Of a stretch of 64,000 nt of DNA, positions 1 to 10,559 are shown in pieces. This DNA comes from Congeria kusceri. Lineage: Eukaryota > Mollusca > Bivalvia > Myida > Dreissenidae. Under the pieces are notes generated by a model. The model had not been told where the DNA came from and ran no database searches. It saw only the letters and a program-made list of their open reading frames with translations. Where the stretch lies: positions 25,614,851 through 25,678,850 of the forward strand of contig CM051029.1 of the NCBI GenBank assembly GCA_027627225.1. Reading direction: 5' to 3'. The first letter of the stretch is position 1. Each line of letters opens with the position of its first letter. The translations under genes were made by a program, and so were the position numbers.

Positions 1-44
1 CCACCTACCAGAATTTTGATTATTTGGCATGCGACTGTTATGAG

Positions 45-1078
45 TTATCCTTTGAGGTGGTGTTTGTGTAAATTCTTTTCTAACTTGATCTTTATCGTAT
101 CTGCCAATCTATGAGCCTCCACTTTCACAGCGATTTGTTCTGCCTCGAAAATATTTTTAGGACTAACTTCTCTTAGCCTAAGTCTGATATCTGCATTATC
201 TAAAGAATCAATAAAACTGTCGAGAGCTAACGCCTCAATGACTTCAATGTTTGCAGTTGTGTAAGCTTGTCTAGTCATTTTTCTAATTGACTGAGCTAAT
301 TCAGGGATGGTTTCATTCCTGGCCCTAACCCTAGATATTAACTGGGTCCAAAACACTTCAGATTTATGCTCGTTACCAAATCGTGCTTTTAATGTTACGA
401 CTATACTGTGATAATCTCTTCTCTCCTGATCAGTCATTTCACAAAGTAGTGACCTAGCATTGCCTGTTAATACAGTTGCCAAATACAAAGACTTTTCTGT
501 ATATGACCATCTATTGATGTCACTGGTCAATTCAAACTGAGTAAGTAAATCTTGCAAATCATCATCACCACTATAATTTTGAGGTTTCAGTTTCAAATGG
601 TTTGAAATGTTATTTGTGAAAGGTGGTAGGAAAGTATTTTGTGTTGGTACCATGTTGTATGAGCCAAACTGAGTAGGAACATTATTGCTCATATTGCTGT
701 TAGTAAGTGTATCATTTCTAATGTGTGGTGCAGACTGTGTTTGTCCGACATCAGAGTGATTCTTGCAAAATTAAAAGATATCTCTTTATCAGGATGTTCA
801 ATTTCATGAAGTCTGGATTGCAAATTCAAAAGTTTTGAATCCATATTTTCTATACGACTGCATACGGTTTCCAACATTGTCAATTTTGATAAAATGTGCT
901 CGTTAATTAAATTATCAGGAGTCTGATTACAAATCTGACCAGCTCCTGCTGTAGTATTTTCATAAACAATTGTACTTCCATCTGACTGAGACATGTTTAA
1001 GTTACTATCAGTATCTCTGTTCTCACTATTATCACTAAATCTGGGACTTTGTATCAATCTATGATATCTCGTTTCCAT
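45..1078 (-). pseudogene. LTR-retrotransposon gag, frameshifted
   Basis: Gag-like protein of a Ty3/Gypsy-type retrotransposon, read leftward from an ATG at 1078. The N-terminal part (689-1078) is Ser/Asn/Asp-rich. The 45-692 part has the helical retrotransposon-gag core, with motifs such as YSGDDD, FELTSD and ARFGNEHKS. Two reading-frame breaks are visible. Near 765-775 the open frame moves to another frame, which runs on into the ATG at 692. Near 105-110 a second shift precedes the stop at 45, and another frame stays open to the window edge. Zinc knuckle, protease and RT would lie to the left, outside the window. It sits just inside an LTR and primer-binding site. Class is confident; the Gypsy assignment is inferred from gag type and PBS. 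Confidence 0.75.
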
Positions 1079-1442
1079 TCTTAAATAAACAATTTTACTT
1101 GTAAAAATATTTAAAAAAAGTAAACAGCTACTTTGTATAATTCAAATTGTCTTTGTTTCTATTTCAGAGTTAACGCTGCGTGACTGGATGCAACAGCAGA
1201 AGATTCATATTTTCTTGTAATAATAAATAAAACAACGAAGTGTTTTGTGTTCATTTCAATTTACAGATCTCTCAAAACATGGAATAAACAGTCATCAGCA
1301 CAAAACTTCAGTTATGCAAGAACATTGTCACAAAATAAATTAACATGTTCGCCAAAATTTTGTAAGAAATTTCGCAACATTTATCAAATTCATATTTTTA
1401 TATTCAAAGAAATTCGTTATCGTGGGTCTGTTTTCTAAACTT

Positions 1443-1461
1443 GATCCCACTTCTGACACCA
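1443..1461 (-). other. primer-binding site of the LTR retrotransposon
   Basis: On the minus strand the sequence TGGTGTCAGAAGTGGGATC follows the LTR end (...GGCATTACA) after one base. It starts with TGG, as expected for pairing with a tRNA 3' CCA end. It lies between the LTR and the gag start and fixes the element's orientation. The tRNA species was not identified. Confidence 0.7.
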
Positions 1462-1462
1462 A

Positions 1463-1805
1463 TGTAATGCCGGTCCGTCTGGTGGCCGTCAGACGGTGCC
1501 GACACCACGAAACCCTAAACGCAAAATGAAGAATTCAACAGGATTCATATTACAACAATGTTTATTTAATAAATGTTCATGTCAATTATCAATCCATAAC
1601 TTTCAAACAGTTTCCAAGTCAAACATTCAACAGTTATCTACCTGATTATTCATTGTTCGTTTAGAACCTTCTCAGTGAGCGACCAAAAGGCAACTGAAGC
1701 CAAACGACAGTTCGGCCCTATTTATACTCGTAGTAAGATGACGTCATACGCACTTCTCAATGAATGACGTCATATTGTAGTAAGCATTCAAGATGGCGGA
1801 CAAAA
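1463..1805 (-). mobile_element. 5' LTR (outer boundary uncertain)
   Basis: The inner boundary at 1463 is set by the primer-binding site. Read leftward the LTR holds two CRE palindromes, a TATAAATA box, a probable start site 25-30 bases on, and an AATAAA signal at 1561-1566 before the CATTACA end. The outer (U3) end was not located because the partner LTR is outside the window; a boundary between about 1800 and 1920 is possible. Confidence 0.6.
1719..1772 (-). promoter_or_regulatory. LTR promoter: TATA box with two CRE sites
   Basis: Minus-strand TATAAATA lies at 1719-1726. Two perfect TGACGTCA palindromes (CREB/ATF-type sites) lie upstream at 1739-1746 and 1765-1772. A YY1-type core (AAGATGGCGG) is at 1790-1799. 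The order and spacing suit a pol II core promoter driving the gag transcript. Confidence 0.6.
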
Positions 1806-1809
1806 GAAA

Positions 1810-2640
1810 ATACCGCGAAATATATGAGAGATTATTGTAATTTATAATGAAGGTAATCATCTTTCCCTAATATTATGAATATTATGGTTTCAAATCAATT
1901 CAGACATACCATTGTGTTTCATATTGGCAATATAATTTATATATCCAACCCACAATACAACATAAACAGTTTCAAACAATTCAGATAGTTGTGTTTTCAA
2001 AAGCGCAATATAAAAATATATCGTTCCCAATTAGAGTACCGCACAATTATAACAGTGCAATACAAAACTATTCAAACAGGCCAATGTGTTAACTTATAAA
2101 TATCTATTCAGCATACATTGAGATATATAGTAATACAATATATTTACGTTCTAAATAGACAACTGTCAAGCAATTACAAACACATTATTATTTTCAGTAG
2201 GTAAGCCTGTTATGTCATTGCATACACCATTGTTATAAAACATTTAAGAATGGTCACAAGACTAAGGCTCACAATCTAGTTCAAATATGAAAATAGTTAG
2301 TGTTATGTTAATTTGTAAGAGCCACATCTCAATGATACTAACTTGATCATGCATTAATATTCAATATGAAAAAAACGGTTAAAACATTCTCACATTTAAT
2401 ACCGAGCCTTTATTAAACAACAATTAGTTCAAAACATAAAGCATGATCAAGATAATGTAAAATATAAAGAGGACGTATGTGGTGAAATCAAACTGTAAGC
2501 TAGCAATTCTAAACTATCAAGAATTTGTAAAAAATCTTTCAATATTTAAAAAGTTATGTTTGTTTACCTAAACCGTTTTTAAAGAATATTAGCATATAAT
2601 CTTTTTTTAAACACGTTAATTACAAGCCTGAAAATATTAT
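1810..2640. other. no gene seen
   Basis: AT-rich sequence with short runs and no ORF, tRNA or repeat structure that I can support. The small open frames here have no recognisable sequence. Confidence 0.5.
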
Positions 2641-2679
2641 AGGGAATATGTGAATTAACAAGAGCTGCCTCAGGACAGT

Positions 2680-3503
2680 GCGCTCGACTATTCACTACAC
2701 TTAAAGTCTTTGATAGTATAATATATTCTGTCAGTGACTTTACATAATGACCATGAAAACGTGAGTAAAATTTTAATTGAATATATGTAGTAGTTAAAGA
2801 GATATGTACTTGCACACAAACTTTAACCTGAATGTTATTAAGTACAAAAAGGGTGATAATTCTGTTAAAATGCTGGTCACAGTAATGGGCATTGGCAAGT
2901 GACCTTATACTATGACCCTGAAGACATGTGTAAAGTTCCAGCTGAATATCTGAATTCAGCTAAATTGCAGATAAGAGTTATAGGCCTTGGTCAGTGACCT
3001 CACATAATGACCCTGAAGATATGTGTGAAGTTTCAATTAAATATATGTAGTAGTTACAGATATATATATACTTGTTGCACGCAAACCTTAACCTGACAAG
3101 TACAAAAAGGGGCCTAATTCTGCTAAATTGCAGGACAGAATTATGGGCCTTAGTCATAATGACCAAGAAGGCATGTGTGGAATTTCAATAGAATATATGT
3201 AGTACTACTGTAGTTATTGATGTATGTTACTTATGTACTTGTTGCATGCAAACTTTAACCTGAATTTTGTAAGTACAAAAAGGGGCATAATTCTCTTAAA
3301 TTGCAGGTCAAAGTTATGTGTCTTGGCCAGTGGCCTTATATAATGACCCTGAAGGCATGTGTTAAGTTTAAGTTAAATATCTGTAGCAGTTACAGAGATA
3401 TGGACTTGTTGCCCACAAACCTTAACCAGAGCATTACGACGACGCCGACGAAACGGGTGAGTAGTAGAGCTCAAACTATTCGGTGAATAGTCAAGCTAAA
3501 ATA
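2680..3503 (+). repeat. mini-element with four to five copies of a ~160-175 bp core unit
   Basis: Diverged direct repeats share the marks AAATTGCAG, GGCCTTGGTCAGTGACC, ATAATGACCCTGAAG and AAGTACAAAAAGGGG. The AAATTGCAG mark recurs near 2866, 2963, 3123 and 3298, and an earlier partial unit precedes it. The array ends in ACGACGACGCCGACG and then an imperfect hairpin at 3469-3499 (AGCTCAAACTATTC against GAATAGTCAAGCT). A related GCTCGACTATTC word stands at 2681. A core array closed by a 3' hairpin recalls Helitron-related mini-elements of bivalves; that class is inference. Confidence 0.6.
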
Positions 3504-3605
3504 CATATAATTATTTAAAATTTAAGTCGATGTAATACAGTATTTTAGACTATGACTGCAATCATTTCACTCACAGCAATTACAATTGCATGTTTTCTAA
3601 TTAAG

Positions 3606-4755
3606 GCTAAAAAAAAATAATGACTTTTTCTCAGGCACTTTTTGCAAAAAAATCAGGAGGGAGGGCAATTTTTTTTTTCTCCTACTCTTTTCTACTGGCA
3701 CTATGTAATGTAATTATTAAAACAAGTAATTAAGTACAGATTAAAGACAATTTTAAGTTTACAACATAAGCATAATAACAACATAAGCATCCTTTTTTAT
3801 AAAATTCTAATTATAGATTTATTAATCAAAAACTGTCATTTATGCAAGCTGATGTAAAAAGGCAATCAATGTGAATGTTCATAATTAACATAAATGCCTT
3901 CAAATTGATAGAACATCAGCATTAAAGTACTTCTATTTATAGAATTCAACTTTTGGTAATTCATATTTTTATAACTGTAAAAATAGGAATTATTTTTGCA
4001 GTAAATCAATAATTTTTGGAAAGGAAAATCAACACTTGTAAATGCTGCTGGCATTTTCGTTCGTTTCCATCGGACTTATATTGACACAGGTTTTCTTCAA
4101 ACAATTTTGAATGCTATTACACAAGCATAAGCATCTACGAAACAAAAGTTTAAATCAACAAATAGACGATATTTATAATGGTTCCCAGTCAAATGTTACA
4201 TTTTGTATCAACATTTACACAGTATTTCACAATTTATCCGATTTATATAATTAAATTAGACAGGAAGAAAGTTACTTAAAATACCGAAATCTCTACCGGG
4301 TTACTCTTCTTCCACTATGTTAATATGCGGATTCTTTTAATTTTAAGCCGCTGCCCATGGGATCTAATTCAATACATCGTCATTGTAGTAATAGTTCTTA
4401 TGAACGTTTGTTGTGTTTATTCGTCTGAAATCTGTTCCTATTTACGAAAGGCATTGTTCACAAGCGCTTGGAATACTATCATGTACATGCTGGTTTACTC
4501 CAGATTCGTCACCAGTTATCGCATACAGAAAATAGGCGATAGCAAGTTACCAAAATGTTAATAATTCACATATTGCAATGCGTAGATTTTGTATTTTGTT
4601 CGGTAACATGCCCAATAGAAACACTTTTTACACAGTTTTATTTTTATTAACATATTTCTGGACTGCTTCTTTTTTTTGGCATTAAACCAACTTCATGGCG
4701 GGCCATTAAATACGTTGCGGCGCTGCCTGAGAAACAAATCATTATTTTTTTAGCC
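3606..4755. mobile_element. 1.15-kb non-autonomous DNA transposon, PIF/Harbinger-like
   Basis: Terminal inverted repeats of about 31 bp match: the left end begins GGCTAAAAAAAAATAATGAC and ends TCTCAGGC at 3637, and the right end is its near-perfect complement at 4724-4755. Both flanks carry TAA directly outside the GGCT/AGCC ends, so a 3-bp TAA target duplication is likely, as in PIF/Harbinger elements. The interior has only short open frames (78 aa at most) without a transposase motif. Confidence 0.55.
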
Positions 4756-4759
4756 TAAC

Positions 4760-5705
4760 AACTACTGGATATAAATATCAAGTGTCAATAACACTGGTAA
4801 TTATGCATGCATTGTTTATCTTATTTAGTGTGGTAAGGGCTAATAAACTTCATTGCTAACTGACTGTCTCTTGTAATGAGCACGAATATACTGGACTCCA
4901 TACAAGTTATGCAATTACTATTGTTAATTGAACTGATCACTGTTTGGTTATTAGAAGTATGGGGTGTTTCACGTTTATTTCTTTACATCCGCCTCATTTT
5001 TGGATCACACACACCAACAAGTAGCTTTTTTCAGTCTCCTCATTTACGCTTGCCTTGCATTCTTGGTTCCTCGACCTTAACACATGTTCTGAAAGTACAA
5101 ATTAAAAAATATGTGTTGAAATGACATAAACATTAAGAAATACATAGAATTCTAGACAATGCGAAACCTGTCAGACAATCAAACGTGTCAGACAGAAAAT
5201 GAGGGTGTCTGACAAAATTTATCATAAACCTTATACATATTATTATTTAATGTGAGTTAGACCTTTGTTTGATATATAAAGGAATTATTACTGCAACAAT
5301 CAGTGTATGCATTATGTTATGGCAAATAAATGCATAATAATCAATTAGTTAACAGTGTATATAATGTTTTTAACATGTGGTGTATGCTTTACAAATCATT
5401 GTCTGAAAGCTGACTGAGAGGTCCACGGAGTATGGGATTCCAAAAAAAAAATGATTAAAGTTGATATACATGTTATGTATTCTTATAAAAACAAACAACA
5501 ATTTTATTTTAATAAAATATACAGCAATTTCTCAAAATATCAAACTTACTATATTACGCTTGGACAAGTTGAAGTTTGACAAAATGTTGTTTTTCATCAT
5601 TTCTGCTGAAGTTGTACTGTAGAATCAAATGCTCTTTCATAATCTGCATGTGTGATGAAGGGGATACATGTATGTATTATATATCTGTTATCAGCTATTA
5701 CCACA
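4760..5705. other. no gene seen
   Basis: AT-rich DNA. A triplet of GTCAGACA-type words lies near 5168-5215. The open frames of 82 and 97 aa here have no recognisable domain and look like chance. Confidence 0.45.
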
Positions 5706-5710
5706 TGAGC

Positions 5711-6117
5711 GTTAAAGGGACCTGTTCACAGATTGGCAAATTGGCAATTTTCAAGATGTTTTTCATAGATCCCAAAAAGAAAAATACATTATATATAAAC
5801 AAGCAAAATGACACTACTGACAAACAAATATATTGGAAATACAGTGTCTTTTATAAAAAAATAAATTGAAATGGATAAACTTTTAGTTTTATGAAAAATC
5901 ATCAATTGAAAAGGATAAAATTATAAAGCGTTTGCAACGCTTATTGTCGGTATTTTGGAAAAAAAAAAACATGTGTATCACTTACATAGCGATTAGCTTT
6001 AAACATTCACCCCAATGATCGGCAGTCAGAACAGCCCAGTGGTTACAGTGAGAGGTTTTTGATCGCGGCGGACGTGGTTCTAGTCCCGTCCATGGCAATT
6101 TTTATTTATTTATTTTC
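5711..6117 (+). mobile_element. half element: TTAAAGGGACC terminus, ~300 bp, tRNA-like end
   Basis: The left end TTAAAGGGACCTGTTCACAG is the same terminus as in the element at 22148. The body is also similar (AATGACACTACTGAC, TTATAAAGCGTTTGCAACG, CATGTGTATCACTTACATA). It runs into a tRNA-like stretch at about 6030-6106 with B box GGTTCTAGTCC, followed by a T-run. No right inverted terminus was found, so it is probably truncated. Confidence 0.55.
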
Positions 6118-6341
6118 TTGATACAATATTTGTTTGTGGCCAATCCAACATCTTAAGTTTAAATAGCAGTTAAGGTGTTAAGTGACATTTTTCATGCTAT
6201 TGCAACTACTGGTATTTGGCCAGTCTAAGTTACCATCATATATTGATCATAGATCTACACGTACATATTTTGAATTTTATAATTAATAATGTATAACAGG
6301 TTTACCAATTATGTATAATGTAATTAATTAAGATATAATTG

Positions 6342-6526
6342 AATTTTACAGAAGATCATGTTAGAATCGAAAGAATTGACAGGTTAGCGTTGGCTATTGC
6401 GTTAATAACCAAACGTTTGGAGTTCTGATGTGAAGCAATTAAGCCACGACGGCAGTAGCCCGAGTGGTATTTAACCAACGCTAACCTGTCAATTATTTGG
6501 ATTCCAAAACGGTCTTCTGTAAAATT
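6342..6526. repeat. 185-bp foldback MITE
   Basis: Inverted repeats of about 50 bp: AATTTTACAGAAGA...TTGACAGGTTAGCGTTGG on the left and its complement on the right (CCAACGCTAACCTGTCAA... to 6526). The innermost 18 bp match perfectly and the outer 13 bp match perfectly. It has no coding capacity. Target duplication was not resolved. Confidence 0.75.
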
Positions 6527-6529
6527 CTT

Positions 6530-7525
6530 CTGTAATTTTAAAGGTCATGAATGAGAACTATAGGAATCTATAGTCCACCCATTTTCCACAAAAGTACATC
6601 GACATGCGTTTCAGTGATGTCAATAAACTATAACAATTCAAAATGACGTCAGCTTCATTGATAAACATTGAGCGAATGGCGTTACACTAGTTGATAAATA
6701 CAGTGAAAATATTAAGCACATGCATTTTACGGAACCATTTTAATTACCGGAACTATTTTCAAAACATTACGCTCCGCCCATAATTTGTTGCAGAATAACC
6801 CATGGTTGACTTTATTCTTTATCTATGGAAAATTAGCTGCGTGGCCGTGTCGTGTTAGAATTAAATATAACGGGATTAATGACACAAATGAATTTGCTGT
6901 TTATTTCTTTTGTAAAATTAAATATTTTAATATTGATTATAGCGATAAATAAGAACATGATAATTAATACAAGGCATGTAAAAATGAAATATATGATGTA
7001 TATTTTGTGTGTGAGATTGCTTAAGCTTACTCATAAATTTATACTTCAGAACTCAAATGCATGAAATTTATTGTTCCAATTAGTGAAATGATTCCAAGTT
7101 CCAACATTCAATTTATTGCCATAGGGTGTACGTTTAAATAAATAATGCAACTTCAACAAAAGCAACTATACTGTTTTCCAACTGATAACCCATGCTTTAT
7201 TTGCACAAAGATTACACGTACAAAACAATACACACATTTTGCCACAGTTTTGATAGTGAAGTTACATTTTTTAAATAGTCGCGAAAATACATGACAATAG
7301 AGACATATTAACTTTAAATCTGATTTAAAGTGCAATTATGATCATTAAGTTATGAAAAACATTTTACCAAGTGCAAAACACATATTTACTTACTTGATAT
7401 TTAAAATGCAGGCTGCATTGTGCTCCTCGAAAGAAAATCTGCAGTTGACAAAACGATTCTCAAATCAAGATGGCCGCCGTGAATAGCTGCCTTGAACTGG
7501 TCATAGAAGCGCACAACAGACTGAC
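6530..7525. other. no supported gene; YY1-type ATG motif at the right edge
   Basis: AT-rich spacer. At 7467-7478 lies AAGATGGCCGCC, both a YY1-type site and a favourable start context. The ATG at 7470 opens a frame of about 20 residues of ordinary composition before running into the minisatellite. It could be a lost first exon or an element 5' end; neither can be shown. Confidence 0.35.
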
Positions 7526-7527
7526 CG

Positions 7528-10295
7528 ATATGGGCATGTTTGCTGGGTCCCATATGGACTTGATAGTTAGAAACCCATATGGTCTCTCTTGCTGGGACCC
7601 ATATGGGCTTGCTATTAGTGACCTATCTAGGCCCGTTTTTTATCGGGGCCCATATGGGCTTTCTTGCTGAGACCCTACATGGGTTTGCTTTTGAGGGATG
7701 CATATCTAGGCTTTGATGCTGGGATCCATATTGGCTTGTTTGCCTGGGTCCTACCTGCGACTGATATGGGCATGACAATATATGTGGGACCCTTACGGAT
7801 CCCATGTGGTTAATTAGCCCAGTTATAGCCCATATTGGGCCCCATAGTCTGGCTTGCCGGAACCCATACGAGCTTACTTGCTTGGGACTCATATGGGCTC
7901 TATTAATGGGACCCGTATTGGGTTGATTGTTGGTGTCCCATATCGGCTTGCTTGTTGGGAACCCATATGGGGATGCTCTTTGTGACCCATACGGGCTAGT
8001 TTGCTGGAGACCTATACGGGTCTTTTGGCGGGGACCTATATGGGCTTGCTTGTTTGGTACCCATATGGGCTTTCCTGCTGGGTCCCATATGATATTGCTG
8101 TTGTTGACCAATTAGGGCTTTCTTGTTGGGGACCCATATGGGCTTTATTTCTGGGACCACATGGGATAACTTGTTGGGGACCTATTTAGGCTTTTTTTGC
8201 TGGGACCCATATGGGCTTTCTTGTTGGAAGCCCAATTGGACTTTCTTGCTGGGACTCATGTGGCCTGTTTTGATGTGACACATATCAGGTTGCTTGTTTG
8301 GACCCATATGGGCTTGCTTGTGGGGAACCCATATGGGGATGCTCTGTGTGACCCATATGGGCTAGTTTGTTGAGGTCCAATACGGGCCTTCTTGCTGGGA
8401 ACTATATGGGCTTGCTTGTTTGGTACCCATATGGCATATCCTGCTGGGACCCATATGATTTTGCTGTTGTTGACCCATATGGGCTTGCTTGTTGGGGACC
8501 GATAATGGGCTGTCTTTCTGGGACCCACATGGGATTACTTGTTGGGGATCTATATAGGCTTTTTTGCTGGGAGCCCATACGGGGATGCTCTTATTGACCC
8601 ATATGGAGTAGTTTGTCGGGGACCCATATGGACCTTCTTGCTTGGACCCATATGGGCTTGCCTGTTTGGTACACATGTGGGCTCTCTTGCTGGGATCCAT
8701 ATGGTCTTGCTGTTGTTGACCCATATGGGCTTGCTTGTTGGGGAACAATATGGGCTGTCTTGCTGGGACCCATATGGACTTACTTGTTGGGGACCTGTAT
8801 GGGCTTTTTTTGTTGGGACCCATATGGAGCTTACTTGGTTTTCGCCCATTTGGGCTTTCTTGCAGGGATCTATATGGGCTTGCTTGCCTGGGACCCAACT
8901 GGGACTGATATGGGCAATACAACGCATATGGGTCCCACATGGGGCACATGTGGTGTATCAGCCCAGGTATAGCCCATATCGGTCCACATGGGACGGCTTT
9001 CTGGAAACTTGAAACTTGAAACTTGTTTATTTGCTTAAACGCCTATTTCTACATATGAAATACATATTCAACGGCGTTGTACAATAATAAATAAATGTAA
9101 AAATACATACTGGGACCCATATGGGCATACTTTCTGGGAACCCATGTGGGTAGGCTTGCTTGGTCCAATATGGACCCGGTATGGGCAAAAAAATAATTTC
9201 ATGGGTCCCACATGGGGCCCATATGGTGTATTTGCCAAGGTAAAACCCATATTGTGCCCATATGGGCTTGCTTACTGGTAAGTTTTCGAGATAGGACCAA
9301 TATGGGCTTACTAGTTGGAAACTCATTTGGGCTTTCTTGCTGGGACCTATATGGACTTGCTTGCCTGCGACCCAAGTGGGTTTAATATGGGCAGCACTAT
9401 GTATATTGGTCCCACATGGGGCCCATGTGGAAGATCAGTCCAGATATAGCCCTAATCAGGCCCCATCTGATAGCTTACCGGGACCCATATGGGCATACTT
9501 GCAAGGAACCCATGTGGGCTTGCCTGCTTGGTCCAATATGGGCCCGATATAGGCAGAAAAAAATATATGGGTCCCACATGGGGCCATATGATATATTTTA
9601 TCAGGTATTTCCCATATTGGGCCCATAAAGGCCTACTTGCTGGGACTCATATGGGTCTGCTTGTTGAAAACACACGTGGGCTTTCTCGATGGGGACCCAT
9701 ATGGGCTTGCCCTTTGTTAAGCAATATGGGTCTGTTTATTTGGGTCCCATAGAGGCCTTCTCGCTGGGACCCATATGGGCCTACTTGTTGAGAACCTTAT
9801 GGGCTCTTTTTCTGGGACCCATGTGGGCTTGGTATCGGACGCCCATATGGACTTGCTTGTTTGGACCCATATGGGCTTTCTTGCCGGGACCCATTTGGGC
9901 TTGATTGTTGGGGACATATATAAGCTTTCTTGCTGGGACCCATATGGGCTTCCTAGTTTGGAACCCATATGGGCTTTTTTGTTGGTACCTTTATGGGCTT
10001 GCTTTTTGCCTGGGACCCAAGTGGGTCTAACATGGGCAAGGTGATGTATATTGGTCCCATATGGGGTCCATGTGGAAGATCAGCCCAGGTATAGCCCTTA
10101 TCAGGCCCACATGTTATGACTTACCGGGACCCATATGGGCATACTTGCAAGAAACCCATGTGGGCTTGCCTGCTTGGTCCGATACGGGCCCGATATAGGC
10201 AGAAAAAATATTATATGAGGCCCACATGGGGCCCATATGTTATATTTGCCCACCTATAGCCCATAATGGGTCTATATGGGCTTGCTTGCTGGGAT
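7528..10295. repeat. CCATATGG minisatellite with higher-order units
   Basis: About 2.75 kb of ~30-32 bp units of the form GGGACCCATATGGGCTTGCT plus TGTTG. Each unit is centred on the self-complementary CCATATGG, so both strands read alike. Units cycle through the frames and contain few stops, which creates many overlapping open frames (Gly-Pro-Ile-Trp, His-Met-Gly-Leu and Lys-Pro-Ile-Trp repeats). Longer composite units recur: a TGCCTGGGACCCAAGTGGGT...AAGATCAGCCCAGG...AGGCAGAAAA block at 9365 and again at 10005 gives a ~640-bp period, with older copies near 7745 and 8885. The open frames are taken as by-products of the repeat, not genes. Confidence 0.85.
9007..9107 (-). mobile_element. 3' tail of a LINE/SINE retroposon in the minisatellite
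   Basis: About 100 bp of foreign sequence interrupts the array. Read on the minus strand it has GTACAACGCCGTTGAAT...AAATAGGCGTTTAAGCAAATAAAC and ends in three ACAAGTTTC-like steps (a short tandem tail). That layout resembles the conserved hairpin 3' tails of CR1/L2-type LINEs and their SINEs. Too short to classify further. Confidence 0.5.
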
Positions 10296-10317
10296 GGTGC
10301 CGGTAAAACTCTGAAAT

Positions 10318-10550
10318 CGCCAGGAATTGGAGCCAACGGTTTGGACTCCCCTCTACTTTTGACGTTATATATTTCTCACGAATGCATGACACAATATGAA
10401 ATGTGGTATGATTGCTAATGGCAGATTGAACAAGAAGTTTGTCGATTTAGATTTTTGGGAAATAAACTATTTATTGAGACAAAACTATTTAAATTCGAAA
10501 GTATAGTCATTTATTTTACTTGAATTTCGACTTTAAATAATATTTATTAC
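10318..10550 (+). repeat. dispersed repeat, copy 1
   Basis: Similar to 21236-21450: shared words include CAACG-TTTGG, CACCTCTACTTT-type text, ATGAAAT-TGG, TTTGTC-ATTTAGAT-TTTGG and TTTGACTT-AATTT. Divergent, no coding potential, family unknown. Confidence 0.5.
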
Positions 10551-10559
10551 AAATTATAC

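Noticed and set aside
1247..1438. 63-codon plus-strand frame
   Set aside because: It lies antisense to the leader of the LTR element and has no recognisable sequence.
4325..4561. 78-codon membrane-like frame
   Set aside because: Hydrophobic by AT-rich codons, inside a MITE, no homologue-like motif.
8362..8949. 195-codon open frame on the minus strand and many others at 7470-10044
   Set aside because: All are made of minisatellite units read in different frames; no domain, no start context, and equal openness on both strands.
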